The translations under genes and the position numbers were made by a program. DNA of 22,127 bases from Conidiobolus incongruus B7586 (taxonomy: Eukaryota; Entomophthoromycota; Entomophthoromycetes; Entomophthorales; Conidiobolaceae). Shown here one piece after another: positions 7,507 to 17,620 of the stretch (the first letter of the stretch is position 1; every line of letters begins with the position of its first letter). The notes below the pieces were generated by a model, which searched no databases, was not told the origin of the DNA, and worked only from the letters and a program-made list of their open reading frames with translations. Where the stretch lies: contig JNEM01016752.1 of assembly GCA_000697335.1 (NCBI GenBank), forward strand, positions 1 through 22,127, read 5' to 3'.

Positions 7507-7758
7507 ATGATTATTCCAAAATTCATTCAATTCACCATCCTTGGGCTTGTGATGCATTCATACTGGGGCCAAATTAATAGGGATAGTGTTAATAATGCCG
7601 TTCAAGTTGACCATGGCTCCACTGCCGTTGTAATTGATGACGGTGGATTTGGAGGGAGAGGAAGAGGTAATGCGATCAACCAACAAGGTAATGGCCTTTT
7701 AGCTTTAGCCGCTCAAGATATTGCAGATATGCCAATTTTAAATCCACATGTAGAGTAA
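7507..7758 (+). CDS. Small secreted protein, cluster member 5, PILNPHVE type
   Basis: An 83-residue single-exon protein. The signal peptide is about 21 residues (MIIPKFIQFTILGLVMHSYW then G), giving a mature chain of about 62 residues that starts Gln-Ile. Order of parts: INRDSVNNAVQVDHGSTAVV, a Gly/Arg patch (GGFGGRGRG), NAINQQGNGLLALAAQ, and the C-terminus MPILNPHVE. It is the smallest clear member and shows the family design without inserts: an N-terminal Q-x3-G-x2-A unit, a Gly hinge, and a second Q-rich unit. There is no cysteine. Its last eight residues equal those of member 2, although five of the eight codons differ. Function unknown. Confidence 0.87.
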   Translation: MIIPKFIQFTILGLVMHSYWGQINRDSVNNAVQVDHGSTAVVIDDGGFGGRGRGNAINQQGNGLLALAAQDIADMPILNPHVE

Positions 7759-8257
7759 AGATACATCTGAATAAAAAATTTATCATATATACTCTAAACT
7801 TACATTTTTGAAATTCAGCATAGTGTGTCTATTATGATTTATTTAAATTCATTAAAACTTTCTCATTGTAGATATTTATGTCTAAATTTAAATTTATTCA
7901 ATTCAATTATAACTATAATAGAATAGTATTAAAGACCTTTAAATATTTATTTAGTAGGTTAAATATTAGAAGTTTATCATATTCAAAGTATATTAAATAG
8001 AGTTAATTCAACAATTTATAGAGTATAGAAAAGATAAAATTTTATAGCATATAACTATTTGATTTAAAGTGTCATATTAAAATATTTAATTTATGGTGAA
8101 TTAATTAATGAAATTAATGGAAATTATTAGTATAGAAATTAAAAAATGGCAAATTTTTTAATTTCTGATCTTTCAAACATATTATATATTTTGAAAGATT
8201 ATTAATATTTAATATATATATAGGAAAATAAATATTTTCAAACTATATATATACATA
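7759..8257. other. AT-rich DNA between the cluster and the Tc1 relic, with one hairpin
   Basis: About 0.5 kb with no gene. ATCTTTCAAA (8168-8177) and its inverted copy TTTGAAAGAT (8190-8199) form a perfect 10-bp stem with a 12-base loop. It lies shortly before the estimated left edge of the Tc1 relic and might be unrelated to it. Confidence 0.4.
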
Positions 8258-9437
8258 TATATATTCAATTTTAATTATTTTTTTTATTAAAATATTTTGA
8301 TTTTAAAATTTATACTTAAATTTAATCATGTTTAAATTAGATAGTGATTATCAAAAGGCTTTTATTTTTATATCTTTAAAACTTAATCATAAACCCTTTA
8401 AAATCATTTAAAACTTGTAAACAGCTTATAAAGATAGTGTTTTATCTAAAACTACCATTTATCACTATATTTATGATTTTAAAGTTAAAAGGGACATTAT
8501 TTATAATTTACCAAAATTTAAAAAGGTTAATTTCTATTATTATTCTTTTTTTTACTAATAAAATAAAAAAATATATTAAGAAATATCTTTTTATTTTAAT
8601 CAAAAAACTATTAAAGTAATTTAATATTAATTATATAAGTATATTATATTTACTTAAGTTTAAACTTAAATTAATAAAAATATAAAATAAATACCTTATA
8701 ATTTAATAAAAATTTAAAAAAAATTAAAGTAACTATAGTTAAATTAAACTTATTAATATATAACTTAATATATAGGTTTTTAAATAAATACTTATAATTA
8801 AAGAATTTTAAATTTTTTTATATAATCTTTTATTTAAAAATAAAATAAATTATTGGGTTAAGTTAAATTAATCCCTTTTATAAATTCTAATGAATAAATA
8901 TTATAAATATAAGTGAATATTAATTATTATAATAAATTATAATAGTATATAGTTTTTTTATTTAATAACCTAAAGAGAATTAATTAATAGTAAATTATAT
9001 ATTATTTTTTAAATAAAATAATTTTTAAATAATATTCTTAATATAAATTAAGGATACTTATTATTTTGTATAATAATTATAAAATATTTAAAGTTAAAAC
9101 TATAATAGATTTTTTTATATAAAAAAAACTTGAGAGAGTTACCACATTTAATATACTTATTTGATTATAACTTATGTGATTATAATTATTTTAAACAATT
9201 AAAAAATTAGCTTATAAAAAAAATTCCTGTAAACAAATTAAATTAATTTATAAAATATCAAATTTTAGTCTTTAATAAAAAGAATTATTATTTAAATTTT
9301 AAAAGCTTATTAAAAGTATAGCAAAAAGCTATTAATAATAAAAGAGGCTATTAATTTTATATTATTTATCAAAATTTATATATTATTTATTAATTTATTT
9401 ATTTAATTTTAACTTTAAAATTGTGCCATTATTTAAT
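8258..9437 (+). mobile_element. Decayed Tc1-type DNA transposon of a second family (copy 2)
   Basis: Roughly 1.2 kb, plus-strand, with both ends of a Tc1-type transposase recognisable inside. Its 3' part aligns with the fragment at 2475-2845. The borders are estimates: the left from the start of A/T-only sequence with faint inverted similarity (TCAATTTTAA near 8264 against TTAAAATTGTG near 9414), the right from where similarity to the other copy ends. There is no CpG in the whole stretch. It differs from copy 1 in its C-terminus, so it is a separate family. It is dead and more eroded than copy 1. Confidence 0.75.
8350..9360 (+). pseudogene. Tc1-type transposase of copy 2, heavily degenerate
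   Basis: Starting at 8352, one frame reads QKAFIFISLKLNHKPFKII and, after stops, DSVLSKTTIYHYIYDFKVKR (about 8434-8493) and DIIYNLPKF. This matches the Tc1 N-terminal helix-turn-helix with its following basic segment (family pattern: SKSTVHR..., G.I.N.PRSGRPRK). Near 8854-8910 a WVKLN-stop-S stretch resembles the block before the first catalytic Asp. At about 9170-9350, DYNYFKQLKN and QKAINNKRGY match the DLNPIEHLWxxLK block and the C-terminus SMPKRCQAVIxAKGG. A 60-codon open frame at 8437-8619 is only another frame of the N-terminal part and is not a gene. It is non-functional. Confidence 0.75.
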
Positions 9438-12292
9438 TTTTTCACTAATAATATAATTTTGTAAAAAATATCATTTTCAAATTAAATTTTTTTGAGCATA
9501 TGAATATTAAACAAATATTATAGTTAGACTTTTATGTATATTAAAAATGATATGAATTATTATTTCTTACTTATAACTAAAGAATATATATTACAATTAT
9601 TTAAATATTTTAATTTAAATAAATATAAAATTATAATTTAATTTAGAATAAAAAGAAAGGATGCAATAAGTTACCTCAATATCAGTTATCTATATTATAT
9701 TTTGAAAGTCTTATATTTTAATGATATTATACTAAACTGTATTTCTACTATATAAGTCAATAATATCAATACTGCATAAAGATGATATTATTTTAAATAT
9801 ACTTCACTATCTATCTTAAATGTAAAAATGTTCATATAACTAAATTATATAAAAATTTTTTATTTCACTACAAAAATAGAATTATAAGTTTAATTGATAC
9901 TTTTAATTCGTTTATTAAATATCTCTTATATTTTTTATTTGGTTGAAATGTGAAAACAACTCTTGTAGGAAGTTTGTAAATATATATTCCATATTAAACT
10001 GATTAGTATTTTTTTATAACTACTACTCATCTCTTTGTTTCTTCGTCAATTAAAATATTACATCCTCTATAACAGTAACAATAATTAATATTTTTACATA
10101 TATAATTAAAATTGATTAATGTTCTAAATTTAATTGATACATTATGATCAAGGGTATATAAATTCAATAGACATATAATATGGAATAATATATACAATTC
10201 ATCAATTTGACATTATTAATGAATATAATTTTTATTTTATAGTTCAAGCTAATGTTCTATTTGATATTAATAATTGTATAAAATATTGAAATTGGTTCAT
10301 TTAAAATATATTGTACAATATATTTATGGAATTAATTTCAAAATATTGCTAATAATATTTAAATCTATAATATTAATTTTAGAAAATTCATTTTTATATA
10401 TAAATCTTATATTGTGTTTAATTAAATTTCAATTAAAAGCATGTTTATATTGAGACCCAATTTTAATTAGATTGACTATCGCTGTATCTTAATTGAATAG
10501 ACGTATTACATCAGGTATTAATGAACAGAATTAGTAAAAATTAATCACTTTCCTGATAATTCCAAAAATTTATTATCATAAATATTTGGTAAATGATTCA
10601 TTCAAAAATGTCAAAATTTTTCGACCTAATTTGTTTTTATCTGAATTTTCTTTTTAAAAATTCAGATCTGTGAAGTATTCTGAGTTGACCGTATTACATT
10701 GAAATTATACTTTATTTAGTATTATCAAATTTGAAATATATAAAGATTAGCATAATTAAATATTGATTTTAATTTTCTTAGAGTATTAAATAGATTTATT
10801 AAATATAATAATTGAAACAATTTCAAAATAGTATTAACTATTATCCAAATGTCACTATTATAATTAACAATTTCAAGTGTATTAATCAGGTAAATTTAAT
10901 AATCAGAAAATATGCTATAATCTAAGAACATTTTAAATAATATATAACTGAACTTATAAAAAAATCTGTCAGTAATTAATTATATCTTACAAAAATTGAA
11001 GTCTGATATTATAATAGCAATTAAAATTAATTCATTAAATTCTACTATTCAATTAATTTTATTAGTATGACCCTTGATAAAATAATTCATATTAGTTTAA
11101 CTTTGCCAATCGGCATAGAGTACTTTTCATGCGTTAATATTTGCATAATCAATGAATTAGATTTCTAATGATATTGATATAATTTATGATTAATGTTAGG
11201 ATTCAAAGTTATAAAAAATATATATACATATGAATAAAATTTAAATATGATTATATCTAATGCTACTAACTCAAATTTTTGATTTTAAAAAATCAATCTG
11301 ATATTCTATTTACTTTAACAAATTAAAGCATTTTACAAATTTTTTAAATATAATTTGACATATTTTCACCAATCTACTTATACAAAGTAATATTAAAAAC
11401 AACATGGTTTTTATTGGATTATAAAAAATTCCATTATATAATGATATAATTCAAAGTCTTGTAAATAGTTTCATTTTTTGATTGTTTAAAATTATAAACA
11501 AATTAATCATCTTGAAAAATTACCAATTTGATATATCAATATGACATCATTTTCAGAAGAATAAAAATATTCACTTGGAAATAGGGTTAAAATTCAATTG
11601 CTCAATTCTAAGTCAAAGAGAATAATTTTGGATAATAGAATGTACTTGAAATATGTCCGTCATGTTATAAATAATTCACTATAAACTAATGATTTATCAA
11701 TTGATTTGATAATATTATTGAATATATTTCTTCCTCATATGAAAAAAAATATTAGGCTTTGGATTAAAAATTATTCATATTTTCAAAAGTATTTAATTAG
11801 GTATTAGGCTGAATTATAAATGGATTTCATACCGATTAATAGCGAACTAAAACCCAATCAGAAGTTATCCATAATGAAATTAATTAAATACTTCCGATAA
11901 TTTACGAAATGACTGCTTTGTCATTGTGGTTGCATGAATTATATAGGCTAAAAATTGTATATTGTACCTCAAATCCATGGCAGTAGCAATAGTATAAAAT
12001 TTAAAAATGATGCATTGTTAAATCAATCACATGTAAAATCCAATGCCCCAATTGAAATATACTTGATATACCTCCACTCCTTCGAATTCGTCCATTCATA
12101 AATCAGAAATCTGGAGTAGAGAAAAGCTTGTGAAGATTAAAGATCAAATGGACCCTTTCGAATTTGAAAAAACGTCATGTGAATTTATTGTTCTAAGTTA
12201 AATTGACGTTGAAAAGCGAATTTCGAAAATGAATTTTACTAAAAAGAGAAAGACAACAATTGATGATGAAAAGGGATTGAAATTGGTTCAAG
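9438..12292. other. Long intergenic region, no gene seen
   Basis: About 2.85 kb of AT-rich DNA with no long open frame, no tRNA signature and no transposase remnant that I can read. CpG is present at low level, unlike the transposon relics. The last 250 bp (about 12040-12290) is richer in G/C, with a pyrimidine-rich patch near 12071-12083, and is the probable upstream control region of the carrier gene. Confidence 0.45.
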
Positions 12293-12300
12293 TATAAATA
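12293..12300 (+). promoter_or_regulatory. TATA box of the carrier gene
   Basis: TATAAATA in the context AAGTATAAATACT, 114 bp before the ATG at 12407. It is the same octamer as in the small-gene cluster, but with a longer leader. Confidence 0.55.
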
Positions 12301-12406
12301 CTAAATGCTCCCCAAGTTGATGAAATAATTTACAGTTTAAATTAATTATAAGCTCAAATAATTAATAAAATAATTTTCTCTATCTTTACATTGATTATTT
12401 GTACCA

Positions 12407-13612
12407 ATGTCAAAAATTACTCAATCTAATCCTAGTTTAAAGGATATGGAACAGGGAAAGAATGTCACAAAGGTCGAGCAAGTGAACCCTGATAAAGTTG
12501 CTCCAAAGAAGACCCTCTCCACCCACTTGATAGCTGGTGGTGCTGCTGGTCTTATGGAAGCTCTTTGTTGTCATCCTCTCGATACTATCAAAGTTAGAAT
12601 GCAGTTAAAGAGATCAGCAGTAAGTGATTTCAAATTCCTTTTCTTAATATCTATACCAAGTACATGATGGTTCAGATATCCTAACTATAAACTGTCTTTA
12701 GGGTCCTTCAAAGAATTTTTTTGTAGTAGGTGCAGATATTTTCAGGAAAGAAGGTCCCTTATCCCTATATAAAGGTCTGGGTGCTGTCGTTTCTGGTATC
12801 GTGCCAAAAATGGCTATTCGATTCTCGAGTTTTGAATTCTATAAATCAGTTATGGCTGACAAAAATGGCAAAGTAGACTTCAAGAAGACATTTTTTGGTA
12901 AGTACATTATCCGATCACATTTCTTAATTCTTAACTCCAATTCTACTCCGATATTCTTATCAATGATAGCTTATTAACAGTATTCTTCTGAATTATAGCT
13001 GGTCTTGGTGCTGGTGTCACTGAAGCTGTTTTGGTTGTCACTCCAATGGATGTAATTAAAATTCGACTACAGGCTCAGCGTCACTCTATGATGGATCCAC
13101 TTGATGTCCCTAAATATCGTAATGCAGCTCATGCAGCCTATTTGATAGTTAAAGAAGAGGGTTTTGGTGCTCTTTACAAAGGTGTGGGTCTCACTGCTTT
13201 ACGCCAAGCTACAAACCAAGCTGTTAACTTTGCTATGTACCAAGAATTTAAGAAGGCAGCGCTCAGAGCCCAACCTGAATTAACTGAATTACCCAGCTAC
13301 CAACATTTGATCCTTGGTGGATTAAGTGGTGCTATGGGTCCAATGTCCAATGCACCCATCGATACAATCAAGACCAGAATCCAAAGAGCAACCCATGTTC
13401 CAGGTGAATCCAGTATTAAGCGCGTTGTCACACTTGTCAACAACATTTTGAAGACTGAAGGCTGGAGAGCTTTCTATAAGGGATTGACTCCTCGTTTACT
13501 TCGTGTTGCCCCTGGTCAAGCTATTACATTTATGGTCTATGAAAGAGTTAGAATATGGCTTGAAATGTGGAAAGCTGCTGTACAAGAAAAAGAACTTAGA
13601 TCTATTGAATAA
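12407..13612 (+). CDS. SFC1: Mitochondrial succinate/fumarate carrier (three exons)
   Basis: Inner-membrane antiporter that brings cytosolic succinate into mitochondria in exchange for fumarate, linking the glyoxylate cycle to gluconeogenesis (known for yeast Sfc1/Acr1). Exons 12407-12619, 12702-12897 and 12999-13612 join in frame to 340 residues; yeast Sfc1 has 322. The three mitochondrial-carrier repeats carry the signatures HPLDTIKVRMQ (about residues 56-66), TPMDVIKIRLQ and APIDTIKTRIQ. Strong matches to Sfc1 as I remember it include EALCCHPLDTIKVRMQ, YKGLGAVVxGIxPKMAIRFSS, HAAYxIVKEEG and RQATNQ. The first 36 residues are an extended charged N-terminus with no carrier homology. The protein ends in a short acidic/basic tail. 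The nearest gene is the tyrosinase, which converges from the other side, with no functional link seen. Confidence 0.95.
12620..12701 (+). other. Intron 1 of the carrier gene
   Basis: 82 bp, phase 0. Donor GTAAGT follows codon 71 (Ala). Acceptor CTTTAG, with a CTAAC branch-point-like sequence at 12681-12685, about 20 bp before the AG. Removing it rejoins the matrix segment after the first carrier signature. Confidence 0.92.
12898..12998 (+). other. Intron 2 of the carrier gene
   Basis: 101 bp, interrupting an Ala codon after its first base (phase 1). Donor GTAAGT, acceptor TTATAG. A TTAAC candidate branch point lies at about 12974-12978. Splicing gives KKTFF-A-GLGAGVTEAVLVV, matching the start of the second carrier repeat. 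Confidence 0.92.
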
Positions 13613-15991
13613 TAATTAAGCATATCATCAAATCCAGATTTACAATTTAACATAATAAAATAATATATATCACCTTAGGTTATTCAGTTTACATAATTTA
13701 TCAATTTGACATTGCTAAAAATCTATATTAATCATTTTGTACACCTAACACTTCACTCACTATATAATGATAATAGATTTTTTATAAATTTATAAAAAGG
13801 AAATGTTTATATCCAATTAATAATAATAATAATATGTGATATTTAATATTTCATATCTCTCGAATCAACATTTACACTTGTTTAACAAAATGGTAGAAAA
13901 TAAATAGTACACTGCTAAATTTGTTCAAGACAAAGATATCAATATATTATTTTTAAATTAACTGGGATTTCAAAATTGTAAGCTTTCAACAATCAAATTG
14001 TAATGATATAATATTAATAAAAAACTATCGAACTATATATCAAAATGAAATAGAACTATTTTCATACTTTACTATATTGAATTTTAAAATTTAGGTGTAT
14101 GTGATACAGTGTTATCCCAATATCTCAGAAAAAACCAATGAATTATCAAAATAACATGACTGATCAAATTCGATTTTCCTGAGACATTAAGACGGCACTA
14201 TATCTATATCAACTCAAAACTATACCTATCTAACTATTCCAAATAGTGTCAATTCATTCAATTACGATTGTTTTGTCCACTATAATAACATGAAAAAATA
14301 AACTATATTAAATTTCAAAAATTTACAGAATAGATGATCACTATAATTGATTGTAAACTAAAGGGGCAAATTATTTATTAAAAAGATTTAGTAAATAAAT
14401 AGATATATTCATATAATAAAATTAATTGAATTATATAAAATAATTATTAATATTTTAATAATCTTGGTTTAATATATTTTATAAATTTAAGTATTCAATT
14501 AAATTTTATTAATCAACTTGAAAAATTATTAAATTATTAATTGATATGAAATTAATAATGCTTTATTGCTCTATTGTATTTAAAATTAGTAATCTGTATA
14601 ATATTTAATTCCAAAAAGGCTCATTGACTAATTATACTAGGTTCAGAAATTGATCGAGTATTTTAACAGTATTGATTCAATTATTTATAAAATATTTATT
14701 TGATATAATGATCTAATGTTAAAATCTAATAATTAAAACTAAATAAGTTTAATATATCATATAAATTGCTTGTATATTCAATTATTTTACCAGATTCCTT
14801 AATTTAATTATTTCAATTATATCAGACCAATTTCTGAATATTAAAAACCATCCTATGTATATTCCTATAATATATTGAATTAATATCATTATATAAAATA
14901 TACTGTAACATTAAACTATTTAATTACCTATGGTATTATTTCTATCAAAAATTAAAAATGTTTAAACTATAAAATATTTCAGAATATAATATATTAATAA
15001 GAATGCATCTATAAAATAATTAAAATCATTAATTATTTATTCCTTTTAAATATCAAATAAAGTCACTTTACTTTTACATGGTATGATTCAAATTTTTATT
15101 TATTTATATACTTAAAAGAGTTTTTAAAATTTAATATTACTATAAATATTGCTAGTTTTATATTACAAAATAATATATATAGGATATTAATATGATTATT
15201 TTTAATATATTAAATAAAATTATTTATAATTCAAAATAGCTATTTAAACAAATATATATAATGTTTATCAATTATTTGATCATAAGTATATTTCGTCAAA
15301 AATGTTAATTAAATAATTTAAAGTTTGGAAATATTATTGTTATAAAATTTTTATATTAAATAGGAACTGTTATGTGATATAAAATGACGAAATTTTAAAA
15401 TATTTATATATTTATAATTAGTAATATTGGAATTATTATATTTCTTGTTTATTTGAAAATATACAATAATGATAGAAATATGGTGAAAAATCGAAAATTA
15501 ATTCATGCATTAAATCAATTTCTGAGCATATTAATTATGAATTAAATATCAAATTTTATCTATCTTTTTATTTTCAAGTTTAATATTTATTTCGAAATTG
15601 GTTTTATGAATTGTTCAGTGGGCAATCTGAATAGGTAGTTAGTGTGAAATAAGTTTAGTATTATAGCTTGACTACAAAAAACAATTTATTGAATTTTTAA
15701 GATATCGCTTACCTCACACTAATAGCTCCATTTTTACATCAAAATATATAATTTATAATAAGAATAACTTTAATACTTCTAACAATTTTAATATTAGCAT
15801 TCATTATAACATATATCTTTTAGGTATAGTTTTTGAAATAATTTATTCATTGATGGATCGGATATTTTGATAATGAATATATGTTTAATAATTCATTATG
15901 AATGCATTAAGGTTTGATGTTAGATTTTTATGGATGCAAATGGATGTGAATATAACATTCTAATTAAATAAGGTTGTAATATTAATCTGAA
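13613..15991. other. Intergenic region between convergent carrier and tyrosinase genes
   Basis: About 2.4 kb receiving the 3' ends of both genes. AATAAA at 13654-13659, 42 bp past the carrier stop, is a plausible polyadenylation signal, though such words are common in DNA this AT-rich. I see no gene, tRNA or transposon protein. Confidence 0.45.
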
Positions 15992-17620
15992 CTAATAGTC
16001 GTCATTGGTTTTTTGCTTCTTCTTTTTAGTTTTCTTAGGATGTACGCGTGCTGTTGGTTTAAAGCCAGGTTGACTACCTATATAACTAAGATAATATGTA
16101 GTCTCTGTTTCCCACTTGCGTACTCTGACTTTATCGATTTTCATCATATCTAGATACGCGTCGTCAATCGGAGGTGGTTGACGATATCGGATGTCATCCT
16201 CATCTCTGTTGTAGGGATCTAGCAGTCCTAAGATAACATTTACAGTGTTGGAGACATTGTTGACGGTGTTAGTGACTGTATTAGTCGTTGTCTCTTGAAC
16301 ATTATTAACGTTGTTGACAACATTACTAACTGTTTGAGAAATATTATTATTTCCTGTGATTCCTTGAATAACACTTGCAGGAAAGGTTGTAATACCATTA
16401 GTAACTACCTCTGAAGGTGTGCTTGAATCAGAATCGCTAGAAGTTGATGAAATTGCACTAGTTAAAGCATCAGTAACTCCAGCCAACTGCCTTCTACCAA
16501 GAGCTCTAGTCAATGGTAGTCCAGCAGCACGAGTTCGATTATTCCTATTATTCCTTGAGTTCCTAGTGGCACTTGCTGCATTAGTGGTTTGAGCATTAGC
16601 ACTAGCCTGTCTTGCTGTTGTAGGCCTAGCCAAAGGAGAGTTACGAGGATTAGTTGGATTAGGACTCTGTCCTTGTGGTCTCTGTCCTTGTCTTTGTGGA
16701 GTTGAAGGTGATCTCCTTGGGGGTTCCTCACGTCTTCCTCTTCCCCATCTTGAATATGTATAACAGAATTCTTCGTCTAAAATATCAAATGTTTGTGCGA
16801 CTGTCATTCTATATGGCGGGAGTGTATCAGAAACTAATCCTCTTGATCCATCGTCTTTTACGCCCCCATAATCTCTAAAAAGCTCGGGATGTCTCAGTTG
16901 CCATTCATGCCAGACAAGATCCAAAAATGCGTGGTGCATGTAAAAGAGAGGGTCATTAGGAGCATGCATAGTCTTGAAATCGCCACCATCACCTCCAATT
17001 CCCATATGTACACGAGCATGTGGAGCACCCTCAAGATCTTGACGAAAGCTATCGTAGTCCCAGCTGGTGTCGATTAATCGATCTAAAGCTTCTCGTGGAT
17101 AAAACGCACCGATACGATCACCACCGTCATAATTCCTAGCAAGACAGTGGAGTTCAGGTACTACGAATTCCTGATTAGCGAACACGCCATCTCTGACACA
17201 CATCTCATTTCCGACCCCATTGCTTCCAAAGTAAGCTGGACTTAAGATTGGACTTCGTTCAGGGGATTGAGAATCTACAGTCCAGTCCCAGTACGGTAAT
17301 ACAATTGAACTGTCAATCTGCTGTAATCTTCTTTCGAGATCCTTTAAGAATACACGATGCCATGGCAAAAAGCAAGGAACTCCATGAATGTCGTAATTAT
17401 ATGTTAAATGAATATCACTTAATTCTTCCCATCCTGTTAGTCCGTTTCTGCCGCTACGTTGAGTATGAAGAATCCTGAGCGCCCTGAAGAAATTCCTGCG
17501 CTCTGTTGGAGTTAATTCACGAATTTCTTTTCTAACCACTGGGTTGGCACATCGTGCAGCAAATATTGACCCAGAAAAGATTAAAAATAAGTTTAAAATA
17601 ATTGATAAACGAATTTCCAT
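15992..17620 (-). CDS. Secreted tyrosinase (type 3 copper) with long low-complexity C-terminal tail
   Basis: Oxidises phenols and/or catechols to quinones, feeding melanin formation or cross-linking, in the secretory pathway or outside the cell. The protein has 542 residues in one exon. Signal peptide 1-21, mature start near RCANP. CuA ligands: H71 (DIH), H79 (IHG), H88 (PWHR). CuB ligands: H201 and H205 (HARVH), H230 (FYMHH). All six are present, followed by FLDLVWHEWQ. CYTY (286-289) fits the Tyr motif that closes the tyrosinase core. The tail is a Pro/Gln/Arg/Asn-rich linker (about 296-365), an RR pair at 376-377 that could be a Kex2-type site, a Ser/Thr stretch, a V/N/T repeat (about 428-463), and a Lys-rich end (KKTKKKKQK). 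Two oddities: Ala follows H201, where many tyrosinases have Asn, and the C-x-H thioether motif before the second CuA His is absent. Monophenolase activity is therefore not assured. Confidence 0.93.
   Translation of the reverse strand: MEIRLSIILNLFLIFSGSIFAARCANPVVRKEIRELTPTERRNFFRALRILHTQRSGRNGLTGWEELSDIHLTYNYDIHGVPCFLPWHRVFLKDLERRLQQIDSSIVLPYWDWTVDSQSPERSPILSPAYFGSNGVGNEMCVRDGVFANQEFVVPELHCLARNYDGGDRIGAFYPREALDRLIDTSWDYDSFRQDLEGAPHARVHMGIGGDGGDFKTMHAPNDPLFYMHHAFLDLVWHEWQLRHPELFRDYGGVKDDGSRGLVSDTLPPYRMTVAQTFDILDEEFCYTYSRWGRGRREEPPRRSPSTPQRQGQRPQGQSPNPTNPRNSPLARPTTARQASANAQTTNAASATRNSRNNRNNRTRAAGLPLTRALGRRQLAGVTDALTSAISSTSSDSDSSTPSEVVTNGITTFPASVIQGITGNNNISQTVSNVVNNVNNVQETTTNTVTNTVNNVSNTVNVILGLLDPYNRDEDDIRYRQPPPIDDAYLDMMKIDKVRVRKWETETTYYLSYIGSQPGFKPTARVHPKKTKKKKQKTNDDY
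16232..16340 (-). repeat. Coding Val/Asn/Thr repeat in the tyrosinase tail
   Basis: Residues about 428-463 are built from VxN/VNN/TNT units (VSNVVNNVNNV, TNTVTNTVNNVSNTVNV) with Val at a spacing near three to four residues. The DNA is a degenerate in-frame repeat (GTTGTTGAC/GTTAGTGAC-like words on the plus strand), likely grown by slippage or unequal exchange. It may form a coiled or beta-rich stalk. Function unknown. Confidence 0.7.

Noticed and set aside
8437-8619. 60-residue open frame as a membrane protein
   Set aside because: It overlaps, in another frame, the degenerate Tc1 helix-turn-helix remnant. Its Ile/Lys/Leu composition is that expected of A/T-only DNA, and it starts at GTG.
12050-12290. 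Cat8/Sip4-type carbon-source response element before the carrier gene
   Set aside because: A plausible regulator by analogy with yeast SFC1, but I found only partial CC-rich words and no full consensus match.
9438-12292. Hidden intron-rich gene in the long gap
   Set aside because: No run of coding-like composition, no splice-bounded open segments and no recognisable motif in either strand.
14120-14185. Imperfect inverted repeat TCTCAGAAAA / TTTTCCTGAGA
   Set aside because: The arms are short, mismatched and widely spaced, and this is expected by chance in a window of this size.
16510-17478. Several open frames in other frames of the tyrosinase gene
   Set aside because: They overlap a gene with all copper ligands in one continuous frame; none has recognisable domains.
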